Positions 29,389 through 39,037 are shown, counted from the first letter of the stretch. The stretch is DNA of 64,000 nt from Oscillospiraceae bacterium (GCA_015068605.1 SVKF01000003.1:62001-126000), one strand, 5' to 3'. A program made the numbers and translations. Notes: a model not told the origin generated them from the letters alone.

Positions 29389-29417
29389 TTGATAAATCAT
29401 AAGGTTTGTGTTATAAT
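29389..29417 (+). promoter_or_regulatory. Promoter of structured RNA copy R3
   Basis: TTGATA-17-TATAAT. Confidence 0.65.
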
Positions 29418-29422
29418 AGAAA

Positions 29423-29621
29423 ATGCCAAACGAAGTTAATAATATAAAGAGGAATATTTTGTAAGGAATATTTTTGTTATTTGAGTACAAATTTACAGTT
29501 AAAGAATTTGATAAAAATGCAAATTCCAAGGCTGTAGATTTGGATATTCCATTATTAGCTTTGTTTGGCGACAATCGGAGTTTGCGTTTTTTATGCGCTG
29601 ACTTTGGTTGGCGCATTTTTT
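29423..29621 (+). ncRNA. Structured RNA family copy R3 (tandem with R2)
   Basis: 29425-29443/29551-29569 (19 bp), 29451-29459/29542-29550, 29488-29498/29532-29542, pseudoknot 29513-29526/29578-29591, terminator 29593-29621. Confidence 0.7.
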
Positions 29622-29639
29622 ATTTTCGGGAGGATTTTG

Positions 29640-29936
29640 ATGAGGAAAATAGTTGCTTTTTTGATGTTAATTTTTTTATTGACGGGATGTTCACCAAAGG
29701 AAGCGGAAAAAACATCGGTAGAAGATTACTCTGATGTATGGGAAGCTGAAGAGGATGAAAGTGAAGAAGTTGAAGATGTTGAAGAAAACCAATATGTCGG
29801 GTCAATAAAATCCAATATATATCATATTCCTAATTGCAGCTGGGTTAAAAACATAAAAAAAGAGAATGAAATCCGGTTTGACTCCAAAGAGGAAGCAACA
29901 TCAAGAGGATACCGTGGATGTTATACCTGTATGTAA
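29640..29936 (+). CDS. Small lipoprotein with acidic linker and Ada-like zinc-binding Cys motif
   Basis: ATG at 29640 with GGGAGGA RBS; lipobox LLTGCS; YHIPNCSWVKNI...SRGYRGCYTCM. Confidence 0.75.
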   Translation: MRKIVAFLMLIFLLTGCSPKEAEKTSVEDYSDVWEAEEDESEEVEDVEENQYVGSIKSNIYHIPNCSWVKNIKKENEIRFDSKEEATSRGYRGCYTCM

Positions 29937-29954
29937 AAAATAGGCGCAAATAAG

Positions 29955-29990
29955 GGCTATGGCAAAATCGTTTTGCCATAGCCTTTATTG
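29955..29990 (+). terminator. Intrinsic terminator
   Basis: GGCTATGGCAAAATCGTTTTGCCATAGCC TTTATT. Confidence 0.75.
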
Positions 29991-30029
29991 TGTAACGAAA
30001 ACCATGTGACAGTCGTGAAAGTCAAGGGA

Positions 30030-31814
30030 TTAAAGAAGGTCTTTCATTCTGAAAATCATAACAGCGGTTTCTGCACGAGTTGCAGTTGCAGATGGTTTAA
30101 ATGAATCGTCTTCATAGCCGTTTATAATTCCTTCTCTTGACAAAGCTGAAACTGCTTCCCGGGCATAATCTTTTATTTCTTCGCTGTCTTTGAAGAGGGA
30201 GTCGTTCCACTCACCCTTTTTAATAAGCTTTTCCGACAACAGAAATCTGTATATAATAACGGCGATATCCTGGCGAGTAATATTTAAGCGGGGCATAAAT
30301 TGATTTTCGCCCAACCCGTTTACGAGGTTAAGCTTTTTAGCGATGCCGACTTCCTTATAAAAATAGTCGCCTTTCTTCACATCATCAAAATTTTCAGAGA
30401 AATCGGCTGACTTACCGGTTGCACGAATGAGCATAAGGGTGAAATCCGCTCTTGTTACGGTTTTTTCGCTGCCAAAGCTTTTGTCTTCATAGCCTTTAAC
30501 AATTCCGTCCTCATAGAGTCTTAATATTGCATTTTTAGCCCAGGGGAATTTATTAATATCCGTAAAAACCTCCGAAGGCTCATCCGATTTATTTATATTT
30601 TCAGACATTTTCATCAGATTGTCATTCGAGGTCAGGCTTCCGTAACGATAGAACGCATAACCGTCAATATCGCACATACGAAGGTATTCGATTTGGGCTG
30701 TAAGCTCGTTTATTCCGTTTTCCCCGTACCATGGGCTTGTTTGGTCGGTTGTGTCGGAGGCTCTGTATGCCGCAAGACCGGGGCAGAGCTTAACGGATGT
30801 ATTTTTTGTCACATTTTTCCACCAGTTTGCAAGAATGGTAAAATCTGCAATTTCAAAGCCTCGGTGCCAGTAAATCTGAGGCATTATCCAGTCGATAAGA
30901 TCTTCCTTAACCCAAAGCTTTGTGTCGGCATAGCAATTAAAATAAGTTTCAGAGCCGGAGGTTGCACTGCCGTCGGGGTGGTTTTTCTGATTTGCCCATA
31001 TTCCTGCAGGGCTGACACTGAAAATTAATTTTTCGTTTTCTTTATGGATTATAGTGGTTAGCTCTTTTATAAGGGCTGTGACATTATCTCTTCGCCATTC
31101 GTCAAGGTCTTTTCCGTTGCCATAGGCGGCATAGGCGTCGCCGTCCGAAAAGTTGCCGTCGGGATAGAAATAATCGTCAAGGTGAATTCCGTCCACGGCA
31201 TAGTTTTTAATTATTTCATCAATCCCGTCTGCAACAAGCTTGCGAACCTCAGGGAGACCGGGGTTATAATACATTTTTCCGTCTGTGTGGGTTATCACAT
31301 ATTCGGGATGCAACAGGGCAGGATTATCCGGAGAAAATCCGTTTTCATCCCCTGCGGAGACGGTCACACGATATGGATTTATCCATGCGTGGAGAGCTAA
31401 GTCTCTTTTATGGGCGGATTCGATTGCGTATTTAAGTGGGTCACATCCGTTTTCGGGAGCTTTCCCCTGAGTGCCGGTCAGATACCTTGACCATGGGAAT
31501 ATTTCCGATTTATAAAAGGCGTCGGAAGCAGGACGAACCTGAAAAAAGACTGTGTTAAGCCTTGCCTTTTTGCAGTTATCCATAATATCGTCAATTCTTT
31601 TCTTAATCTCTTTTTCAGAGGAGGTGTAACCCGACGGGAAGTCCAGTCCAAAGACCGTTGCAACCCAAACACCTCGGATTTCCGAGGTAGCGGTTTGGGC
31701 TGACGCAGGTTGCGGCGTTATGTATGTTATGAGAACAGACATCATTATACTGATGCTGATTAGGGCGGCAATTAGCCTGAAAAGGTTGATTTTTCTTGCC
31801 GTAATTTTCAACAT
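30030..31814 (-). CDS. Secreted family 10-like glycosyl hydrolase with C-terminal SLH domains
   Basis: EIRGVWVATVFGLDFPS..., VDGIHLDDYFYPDG, WIMPQIYW; SLH repeats at C-terminus. Confidence 0.88.
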   Translation of the reverse strand: MLKITARKINLFRLIAALISISIMMSVLITYITPQPASAQTATSEIRGVWVATVFGLDFPSGYTSSEKEIKKRIDDIMDNCKKARLNTVFFQVRPASDAFYKSEIFPWSRYLTGTQGKAPENGCDPLKYAIESAHKRDLALHAWINPYRVTVSAGDENGFSPDNPALLHPEYVITHTDGKMYYNPGLPEVRKLVADGIDEIIKNYAVDGIHLDDYFYPDGNFSDGDAYAAYGNGKDLDEWRRDNVTALIKELTTIIHKENEKLIFSVSPAGIWANQKNHPDGSATSGSETYFNCYADTKLWVKEDLIDWIMPQIYWHRGFEIADFTILANWWKNVTKNTSVKLCPGLAAYRASDTTDQTSPWYGENGINELTAQIEYLRMCDIDGYAFYRYGSLTSNDNLMKMSENINKSDEPSEVFTDINKFPWAKNAILRLYEDGIVKGYEDKSFGSEKTVTRADFTLMLIRATGKSADFSENFDDVKKGDYFYKEVGIAKKLNLVNGLGENQFMPRLNITRQDIAVIIYRFLLSEKLIKKGEWNDSLFKDSEEIKDYAREAVSALSREGIINGYEDDSFKPSATATRAETAVMIFRMKDLL

Positions 31815-31816
31815 AT

Positions 31817-31897
31817 TAATCTCCATTCCGCCGCTCTGCATCGGCTCAAATAGTAATAAATTTTCTCTTATCCGCAGAACAAAAATGATAAGAGATT
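31817..31897 (-). promoter_or_regulatory. Conserved leader copy L1 upstream of the glycosyl hydrolase gene
   Basis: Near-identical to 37251-37332; hairpin TCTCTTATC...GATAAGAGA and GCCG...CGGC. Confidence 0.6.
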
Positions 31898-31905
31898 ATT
31901 TTTGC

Positions 31906-33753
31906 TTACTGTCCTCCGCTTGCTTTAATCTTTGTCCATTGAGATGAATAGTATTCCTTGATTGACTGTGCCTGATAACGGAATACCTCATCTTTTTCGT
32001 AGCCCGTTCTTGGAGTGTAGGCATTTATTCCTTTATAATCCGTTTTTGTCATTTCGTCATAGGCTGACTGAATTGATGAACTGTAACCAACTGCAGTTGT
32101 GTTTCTCAGCGCATTGTCTTTATCCAGTATAAAATTGATAAAGCTGTGTGCCAAATCGGTGTTGGTGCAATCCTGTGTTATAACCATTCCGTCATACCAG
32201 ATGTTTGTCCCCTGTTGAGGCTCAAGATAAGCAAGATTTGGGTTCTCTGTTATAATATATGCGGCATCGCCGGAATATACAACCGCCATTGCCTTATTTC
32301 CGGAAATCATATTGTCTATAACATCATCACCGGCATAAACGGGAGCCATTGTTTGGCTTTGCTCCAACAGCCATTGATATGCTTCGTCAATTTCCGATTT
32401 TTTGTCCGTGTTGAGAGAATAGCCAAGGGCTTTCATTGCAATCATAAAGGAGTCACGCTCCGAGTCATACATATAAATATCGCCCTTATACTTGGTGTTT
32501 CGGAGAATATTCCAGCCTTCTTTAAGGTCGGCCTCGTCAACTTTGGTTTTATCATACAAAATTCCGACACTTCCCCAGAAATAAGGAACGGAATATTTGT
32601 TGCCCGGGTCATATTCTTTATTGAGAACGCTCGGGATAAGCCCCTTGGCATTAGGGATTTTTGAATAGTCAATTTCCCTGATTCGTTCCTCTTTTATGAG
32701 CCTTTCTATCATATAGTCGGAGGGGATTATTATATCGTAAACCTCGCCCGAATTTATCTTGGTATACATAGATTCATTGGAGTCAAAGGTTTCGTAAATT
32801 ACCCGACAACCGTATTTTTCCTCAAATTCGTGAATTAAGTCCTCGTCAATATATTCGCCTGCGTTATAAATCTTTAATGTCTTGGAATTTGTGCTGTTGC
32901 AGGAGAAAATGAGAACACTGATAAGCAAAACAATACCCAAAAATGCGGCAATCTTGCTTAAATGCCTTGAAAGACGGGTTTTCTTGATTTTTGGTGCAAG
33001 ATTGACAATCAATGTTATGGTGATAATCGCAACAATCAGTATGGTTGAAAGGGCATTCATCGTTGGGTTTGTTCGCTTTGTCATATTATAAACCACAATA
33101 GAAATGTTTTTAACACCGTTCCCCGATACAAAATATGAAATAACAAAGTCGTCAATGGACATGGTAAAGGCGAGGAGAACACCGGCATAAATTCCCGGTT
33201 TAATCATTGGAATAATAACCTTCCAAAGTGCCTGCCAGGGTGTTGCACCCAAATCGAGAGCGGCATTTGCAATATTGACATCAAGAGCTCTGACTTTAGG
33301 ATAAACACTTGTTATAACATAAGGAGTACAAAAACAGATATGGGCTAAAAGCATAGTCATATATCCCTTTTGAATTGAAAGGGCTGAAAACAAAATCATA
33401 AGCCCAACCGCCATAACAATATCGGGAATCATCATGGGAATATTGTTTATATTAAGTGTCCAGTCCCTTAAAACCTTGCGGCATTTTGAAAGACCGATTG
33501 CAGTCATTGTTCCGAGTATTGTTGAGATAACGGTTGAAATTATTGCGACTGTCAGGGAAACATAAACCGCAGACATAATTTCCGAGCTGTTAATCAGCTC
33601 GCTGTACCACCTCATTGAAAACCCCGTAAAATGTGTCAGGGATTTTGACTCGTTAAATGAAAATATAACGGTAACAAGGATTGGGAGATAGAAAAATGCA
33701 AAGCACAGGAAAATATAAAGTCCCGATGGAATTTTAGAGAGTTTTTTCATCAT
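31906..33753 (-). CDS. PotC-PotD fusion: polyamine ABC transporter permease fused to substrate-binding domain
   Basis: N-terminal BPD permease (GATPWQALWKVIIPMIKPG) continuous with extracellular solute-binding domain (LKIYNAGEYIDEDLIHEFEEKYGCRVIYETFDSNESMYTKINSG). Confidence 0.92.
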   Translation of the reverse strand: MMKKLSKIPSGLYIFLCFAFFYLPILVTVIFSFNESKSLTHFTGFSMRWYSELINSSEIMSAVYVSLTVAIISTVISTILGTMTAIGLSKCRKVLRDWTLNINNIPMMIPDIVMAVGLMILFSALSIQKGYMTMLLAHICFCTPYVITSVYPKVRALDVNIANAALDLGATPWQALWKVIIPMIKPGIYAGVLLAFTMSIDDFVISYFVSGNGVKNISIVVYNMTKRTNPTMNALSTILIVAIITITLIVNLAPKIKKTRLSRHLSKIAAFLGIVLLISVLIFSCNSTNSKTLKIYNAGEYIDEDLIHEFEEKYGCRVIYETFDSNESMYTKINSGEVYDIIIPSDYMIERLIKEERIREIDYSKIPNAKGLIPSVLNKEYDPGNKYSVPYFWGSVGILYDKTKVDEADLKEGWNILRNTKYKGDIYMYDSERDSFMIAMKALGYSLNTDKKSEIDEAYQWLLEQSQTMAPVYAGDDVIDNMISGNKAMAVVYSGDAAYIITENPNLAYLEPQQGTNIWYDGMVITQDCTNTDLAHSFINFILDKDNALRNTTAVGYSSSIQSAYDEMTKTDYKGINAYTPRTGYEKDEVFRYQAQSIKEYYSSQWTKIKASGGQ

Positions 33754-33774
33754 AATTGCTTGCTCCTTTCTATA

Positions 33775-34602
33775 TTATTCGTCTGTTTTGTCAAATTTTT
33801 CGGTCAGCTTTATGGCAATAAGCATAATTGCGGCAAGAACAAAGGATATTGCTCCACCGAAATTCCAGTCACCCACATGAACAAACTGACTTTCTATGAG
33901 ATTTCCCACCATCATATAGCTTCCGCCGCCTAAAAGCTTCGGGATAACGAAGCTTGAAATGGAAAGAAGGAAAACCATAATAATACCGTTTATAACGCCC
34001 GGAAGAGACAGCTTGAAAATAACCTTTTTAAAGGTCTGAAATTTGTTTGCCCCTAAATCATAGGACGCCTCGATAAGGGATTTATCCATTTTTGAGAGAC
34101 TGGTGTGGATAGGAATAATCATAAAGGGTAAAAAATTACAAACAAGCCCCAAAATTACCGCAAAATCCGTATACATAAGAGTCATTGGCTCTATGCCGAA
34201 AAAGCCCAAAAACGAGTTGAAAAGCCCATTATCCGAAAGAATACTAATCCACGCATAGGTGCGAAGAAGCATATTAATCCACATGGGAATGGTTACCATA
34301 AGAATTAAAATAGACTGCACCTGCTCCGAGAAACGGGAAATAAGATATGCCATTATGTAACCTAAAGCAAGGCAGATTAAAACCGTTATAATGCCGACTT
34401 TAAGCGAAGCCCAGAAAACGGATACATATGCCTGACTCAATATGTTTTTAAAATTATCAAAAGTGAAGGAAACGGTAAGAACCGAGTTTCCGTCGGTTGT
34501 GAAGGCATAAATCAAAATCATTATAAGCGGAATTACTATAAGAAGTGCCGCCCAAATGAGATAAGGGAGGATAAAATTCTTGTAAATTTTCATATTGCCC
34601 AC
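33775..34602 (-). CDS. potB: Spermidine/putrescine ABC transporter permease PotB
   Basis: Multi-[32 protein letters not shown]. Confidence 0.92.
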   Translation of the reverse strand: MGNMKIYKNFILPYLIWAALLIVIPLIMILIYAFTTDGNSVLTVSFTFDNFKNILSQAYVSVFWASLKVGIITVLICLALGYIMAYLISRFSEQVQSILILMVTIPMWINMLLRTYAWISILSDNGLFNSFLGFFGIEPMTLMYTDFAVILGLVCNFLPFMIIPIHTSLSKMDKSLIEASYDLGANKFQTFKKVIFKLSLPGVINGIIMVFLLSISSFVIPKLLGGGSYMMVGNLIESQFVHVGDWNFGGAISFVLAAIMLIAIKLTEKFDKTDE

Positions 34603-35657
34603 CCCATTGTATACATAACATGAATATCCTCAGGGCCGAAAGAAAGACCAACCTTAAGTCCCGGCTCAAAATAGTCGGTTGTGTGGATTTTATAGGTTCT
34701 TATATCGGTCTTAACAAGAATTTCATAGTGAACTCCCTTGAAAACAACTGATTCAACAACGCCTTGAAGCTTGGTTTTGTTTATATAGTCATCGGCTATT
34801 ATGTCAATATCTTCAGGGCGGAGAACCACCTCAACCTCCTCGTTTTCATTAAAGCCTCTGTCAACACAAGGAAACTCAAAACCGTCAAACTTAACAAGAC
34901 AGTCCTTGAGCATATTCCCCTCAATTATGTTCGATTCACCGATAAATGATGCAACAAAACGGTTTTCAGGCTCGTTGTAAATATCGATTGGAGTGCCGAT
35001 TTGCTGAATTTCCCCGTCCTTCATAACAACAACCGTATCGGACATGGAAAGAGCCTCTTCCTGGTCGTGGGTAACATAAATAAAGGTTATGCCAACCTCC
35101 TGCTGAATTTTTTTAAGCTCGCTCTGCATTTCCTTACGGAGTCGTGCGTCAAGAGCGCCCAAAGGCTCATCCAAAAGCAAAACCTTCGGCTCATTAACAA
35201 GTGCGCGGGCGATTGCAATTCGCTGTTGCTGTCCACCCGAAAGAGAGGTAACATCTCTGTTTTCATAGCCCGAAAGACCAACTAAAGACAGCATCTTTTT
35301 AACCTTTTGCTCAATAACATCTTTTGGCATTTTCTTAAGGTGAAGTCCAAAGGCAACATTTCCGAAAACATCAAGATGCGGAAAAAGGGCATATTTCTGA
35401 AAAACCGTGTTGACCTCACGCTTATAAGGGGGAACATTGGAAATATCAATCCCGTTGAATAAAACTTCACCCTTGTCAGGGTCCTCAAAGCCGGCAATTA
35501 TGCGAAGAGTCGTAGTTTTTCCGCACCCGGACGGTCCGAGAAGAGTTAAAAACTCATTTTCATATATTTTAAGGTCAAGACCCTTTAAAACCTGCTGTTC
35601 ATCAAAAGTCTTGGTCAGTCCTTTAAGTTCAATTATGCAAACATCATTATTTTTCAT
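34590..35657 (-). CDS. potA: Spermidine/putrescine ABC transporter ATP-binding protein PotA
   Basis: Walker [36 protein letters not shown] domain. Confidence 0.95.
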   Translation of the reverse strand: MKNNDVCIIELKGLTKTFDEQQVLKGLDLKIYENEFLTLLGPSGCGKTTTLRIIAGFEDPDKGEVLFNGIDISNVPPYKREVNTVFQKYALFPHLDVFGNVAFGLHLKKMPKDVIEQKVKKMLSLVGLSGYENRDVTSLSGGQQQRIAIARALVNEPKVLLLDEPLGALDARLRKEMQSELKKIQQEVGITFIYVTHDQEEALSMSDTVVVMKDGEIQQIGTPIDIYNEPENRFVASFIGESNIIEGNMLKDCLVKFDGFEFPCVDRGFNENEEVEVVLRPEDIDIIADDYINKTKLQGVVESVVFKGVHYEILVKTDIRTYKIHTTDYFEPGLKVGLSFGPEDIHVMYTMGWAI

Positions 35658-35675
35658 AGCTAAATTGTCCTTTCC

Positions 35676-36215
35676 TTAAAAATACGGTGGTGAGGAAACC
35701 CAAAGAAGCTTTGCCTCTTTTATCCCACCGTTATATAAATAGTAGTTTTCATTACAGTATATATAGAAGGAATCTCCGGTCTTTGCCAAAATCTTTTCCT
35801 CACCATAGCAAATGGTGATTTCTCCTTCTAAAACGAAGCCGAAATCCTCCCCGTCATGAGGGGGAACATCCTCCGATTTACCCTTTGGCATAAGGGTAAG
35901 ATGAATAGGCTCCATAAGATTTTTTTGTGCATTTGGGACAAGATACAAAATCTTATATTCCTCCTGCTCATTCTCAAAATAGTCGTCATTGGTGCAAACA
36001 ATAACATTTTCTTCCGGCTCGTCTGCCTTGAAAAAATCCGAAAGAGATGAACCAAGCACTTCCAGAATATCCTCTAAAGTTGCAATAGAGGGGGAAGATA
36101 AGTTATTCTCCACCTGCGATAAAAAACCTTTTGAAAGCTCACAGCGATTTGCAACATCCTCAAGGGTAAGCTGATTTTTAAGCCTTAGGCTTTTTATTTT
36201 ACTGCCAATATCCAT
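35676..36215 (-). CDS. XRE family regulator with cupin domain
   Basis: HTH LTLEDVANRCELSKGFLSQVENNLSSPSIATLEDI; cupin PPHDGEDFGFVLEGEITICYG. Confidence 0.93.
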   Translation of the reverse strand: MDIGSKIKSLRLKNQLTLEDVANRCELSKGFLSQVENNLSSPSIATLEDILEVLGSSLSDFFKADEPEENVIVCTNDDYFENEQEEYKILYLVPNAQKNLMEPIHLTLMPKGKSEDVPPHDGEDFGFVLEGEITICYGEEKILAKTGDSFYIYCNENYYLYNGGIKEAKLLWVSSPPYF

Positions 36216-36243
36216 AAAAAATCACTCCTTCTGTTTAGGGCGG

Positions 36244-37248
36244 TTACATCAGGTCACTTATAAGCTTTTGTATCGGTTCATCATCCTTGAAAAATTCGTG
36301 CTTTCCTTCAAAAACTTTGAATTCCACCCACTTCGTTCCGACTTCCTTGCACATATCCTTTATCCTGTCGAAAGAGTCTATGCCATATTTGAAATTGAAC
36401 AATTCGTCATTATCTCCGATTTCAATATGAAGCTTTCGGGGATAAGCCAGACAGGCAACCTCGGCATCGTCAAACTTTTCCGCAGATTTATTCCATACCC
36501 AATCCTGCCAACCCACAGCATCTCGCTTATTGAAGAAAGAACAGGATATTGCAGATTTAATACGGGTATCGATAGCAGTTGTGTATAAAGTATAAAATCC
36601 GCCATAAGACAGCCCAACCATACCGAAGCTTGAAACATAGTCTTTTTTCTCGAAATAGTCAAGTATTCTCATAATGCCAAAAATCTCAATAGCAGTTATC
36701 GAACTGCCAACACGTTTAAGTTGTCCGTCAATAAGCTGTCTGTTAAACTCCACACCATATTCATCGCTCCACAGTAAAAGCTGTGGCGCAAAAATATGAA
36801 CATTGTTTTGCCGTACTCTCTGAAGCATATCGTTGTAATTCGTTGTATCTCCGTATATTCCCGAAATCAGCTCGGGAGTGCCGAGTCCGCCGTGTTGCAC
36901 AATGATGAGCGGTTTTTCCCCGTCGCCTTCCTGCTTGAAAAACAAGCCGCCAAGCTTTAGTCCCTCAAGGATTTCAAATTGCATACGATAAATTTCAAAT
37001 CCGTCTTCTTTGGAAAGCAATATTGTTTCAACTTCGGGAAGCTTATCCGCTACATAATCAACAAGGGGCCAGCCCAGCATTTTCTTTAAATCCTGACGAT
37101 ATTTTTCCTGATTTGAGAAAATATTTTGGGCGTAGTCTTTCCTGATTGCTTCAGCCGCTTTTTGGCGTTTCTCAATTATATTTTTAATTCCGCCAACATA
37201 GTCTTCTTTATATTTTTTTGTAATATCTCTTTCTTCACGATAGTTCAT
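36244..37248 (-). CDS. Alpha/beta hydrolase (dienelactone hydrolase/acyl-peptidase-like)
   Basis: Nucleophile elbow GLSYGGF; GDNDELF; GKHEFF. Confidence 0.8.
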   Translation of the reverse strand: MNYREERDITKKYKEDYVGGIKNIIEKRQKAAEAIRKDYAQNIFSNQEKYRQDLKKMLGWPLVDYVADKLPEVETILLSKEDGFEIYRMQFEILEGLKLGGLFFKQEGDGEKPLIIVQHGGLGTPELISGIYGDTTNYNDMLQRVRQNNVHIFAPQLLLWSDEYGVEFNRQLIDGQLKRVGSSITAIEIFGIMRILDYFEKKDYVSSFGMVGLSYGGFYTLYTTAIDTRIKSAISCSFFNKRDAVGWQDWVWNKSAEKFDDAEVACLAYPRKLHIEIGDNDELFNFKYGIDSFDRIKDMCKEVGTKWVEFKVFEGKHEFFKDDEPIQKLISDLM

Positions 37249-37250
37249 AA

Positions 37251-37332
37251 TAATCTCCATTTCGCCGCTCTGCATCGGCACAAACAGTAATGAATTTTCT
37301 CTTATCCGCAGAGAAAGGAATGATAAGAGATT
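37251..37332 (-). promoter_or_regulatory. Conserved leader copy L2 upstream of the alpha/beta hydrolase gene
   Basis: Near-identical to L1 (31817-31897). Confidence 0.6.
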
Positions 37333-37404
37333 GTTGTTTTAACAATCAAATACAGCTTTTTAAGTCTGCTTATGTCAAGAGATTGCATTGACATCTCTCT
37401 GTTT

Positions 37405-37451
37405 TTTAGTATTACTAAACTTTGTTTTAGATAGGTTTAGCGATACTAAAC
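37405..37451. promoter_or_regulatory. Pair of palindromic operator-like sites
   Basis: TTTAGTATTACTAAA (37405-37419) and GTTTAGCGATACTAAAC (37435-37451), centres about 31 bp apart. Confidence 0.55.
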
Positions 37452-37673
37452 ATTAAATTTGATTAAATCAAACAAGTGAGTTTATTATAAGGCATAACGA
37501 CAGAAAATGCAATAGTTTTCATTAAAATTATTAAAAAATATCCAAAAAGCATATATAAGGTTGGCTTTATTGCCAAAAATGAGGAGAGACAGCTTCAAAA
37601 ACTTGACATTTTTCTTAAAATAGTGTATCATTTAAGCTAATGTATATATGACGATTGAGGAAAGGAGCGTAAT

Positions 37674-39029
37674 TTGATGCAGGAAAAGTTTAATGAATAT
37701 TTGACGATGGTTTTTGAAGGACAAAAACACTTTGAAGGCATTCCGTCCCATTGGTATAGTGACTATAATGTTAAAAGAGGACTGCGTAATGCTGACGGAA
37801 CAGGCGTTCTTGCAGGGCTTACGGCAATAGGCGAAGTTCACGGATATCTTGTTGACGAAGGAAACCGTGTTCCCATTGAAGGAAGCTTGAGGTATCGTGG
37901 GATAAGCATAAAGGATATTGTTGATAACTGTCTGAAGGAAGACCGTTTCGGATTTGAGGAGGTCGCATTTCTTTTGACCTTCGGTTATCTTCCGAACAGA
38001 GAACAGCTTGACTATTTCACAAAGCTTTTGGCAAACAACAGAAAGCTGCCGGACGGTTTTGCGGAAGATATGATTTTGAAAGCACCGAGTAAGAACATTA
38101 TGAATAAACTGGAAAGAAGCGTTCTTGCCCTTTATTCATATGATGATAACCCTGATGATATATCCGTTTCAAACCTTTTAAGGCAAAGTCTTGAGCTTAT
38201 TTCAAGATTTCCAATGATGATTGCATACGGTTATGCGGCAAAAATGCATTATTTCAACGGAACAAGTCTGGTTTTGCATAATTCAAATCCGGAACTGTCA
38301 ACAGCGGAAAACTTTTTGTATGTAACTCGTGCGAATCATAAATTTAAGCCGATTGAGGCGAAAATTCTTGACCTTGCATTAATGCTTCACGCAGAGCATG
38401 GCGGCGGAAATAACTCCGCATTCGCAATTCGTGTTCTGTCATCATCAAATACGGATACATATTCAGCGATTGCGGCAGGTGTTGGTTCTCTCAAAGGTCC
38501 GAAACATGGTGGCGCAAATCAGAGTATGATGCGTCAAATGGAAGAAGTTAAGGCGGCTGTTTCAAACTGGGAGGACGAGGAAGAGGTTAAGGAATACCTC
38601 TGCAAGGTTCTTCGCAAGGAAGCCGGTGACGGAAGCGGTCTTATATATGGTGTCGGTCATGCGATTTATTCCCTTTCTGACCCGAGAGCGATTGTCCTTG
38701 GTGAGTGTGCAAAAACTCTTGCCGAAGAGACGGATAATATGAAGGAATATAAGCTTTATGAAGCTGTTGCAAAAATGGCACCCGTTGCCTTTAAAGAGGT
38801 TAAGGGAATAACGGCGGCAATGCCGATAAATGTTGACTTTTATTCAGGTCTTATTTATAAAATGCTTGGTATTCCGGAAGACTTGTATACACCGATATTC
38901 GCAATGGCAAGAGTTGTCGGCTGGTGTGCACACAGAATTGAGGAAATTATGACAGGCGGAAAAATAATCCGTCCGGCTTATAAGAGCGTGGTTGAGAGAA
39001 GCGGATATATTCCGATTGATGAAAGATAA
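37674..39029 (+). CDS. Citrate synthase (paralog 2)
   Basis: LHAEHGGGNNSAF, GPKHGGANQSM, YGVGHAIYSLSDPRA, NVDFYSGLIY. Confidence 0.94.
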   Translation: MMQEKFNEYLTMVFEGQKHFEGIPSHWYSDYNVKRGLRNADGTGVLAGLTAIGEVHGYLVDEGNRVPIEGSLRYRGISIKDIVDNCLKEDRFGFEEVAFLLTFGYLPNREQLDYFTKLLANNRKLPDGFAEDMILKAPSKNIMNKLERSVLALYSYDDNPDDISVSNLLRQSLELISRFPMMIAYGYAAKMHYFNGTSLVLHNSNPELSTAENFLYVTRANHKFKPIEAKILDLALMLHAEHGGGNNSAFAIRVLSSSNTDTYSAIAAGVGSLKGPKHGGANQSMMRQMEEVKAAVSNWEDEEEVKEYLCKVLRKEAGDGSGLIYGVGHAIYSLSDPRAIVLGECAKTLAEETDNMKEYKLYEAVAKMAPVAFKEVKGITAAMPINVDFYSGLIYKMLGIPEDLYTPIFAMARVVGWCAHRIEEIMTGGKIIRPAYKSVVERSGYIPIDER

Positions 39030-39037
39030 AATTTAAA

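Noticed and set aside
28858-29625. CRISPR array or type III toxin-antitoxin repeats at 29 kb
   Set aside because: Repeat units are ~270 bp with their own promoters and terminators, no short regularly spaced repeats, no cas or toxin gene nearby.
29565-29936. Long start (MATIGVCVFYALTLVGAFFIF...) for the small lipoprotein
   Set aside because: The extension lies inside RNA R3 and its terminator; the ATG at 29640 has a proper RBS and signal peptide/lipobox.
30030-31841. N-terminal extension MQSGGMEIN of the glycosyl hydrolase (and MPMQSGEMEII of the hydrolase at 37281)
   Set aside because: These residues are translation of the shared non-coding leader; proper starts with RBS GGAGAT are at 31814 and 37248.
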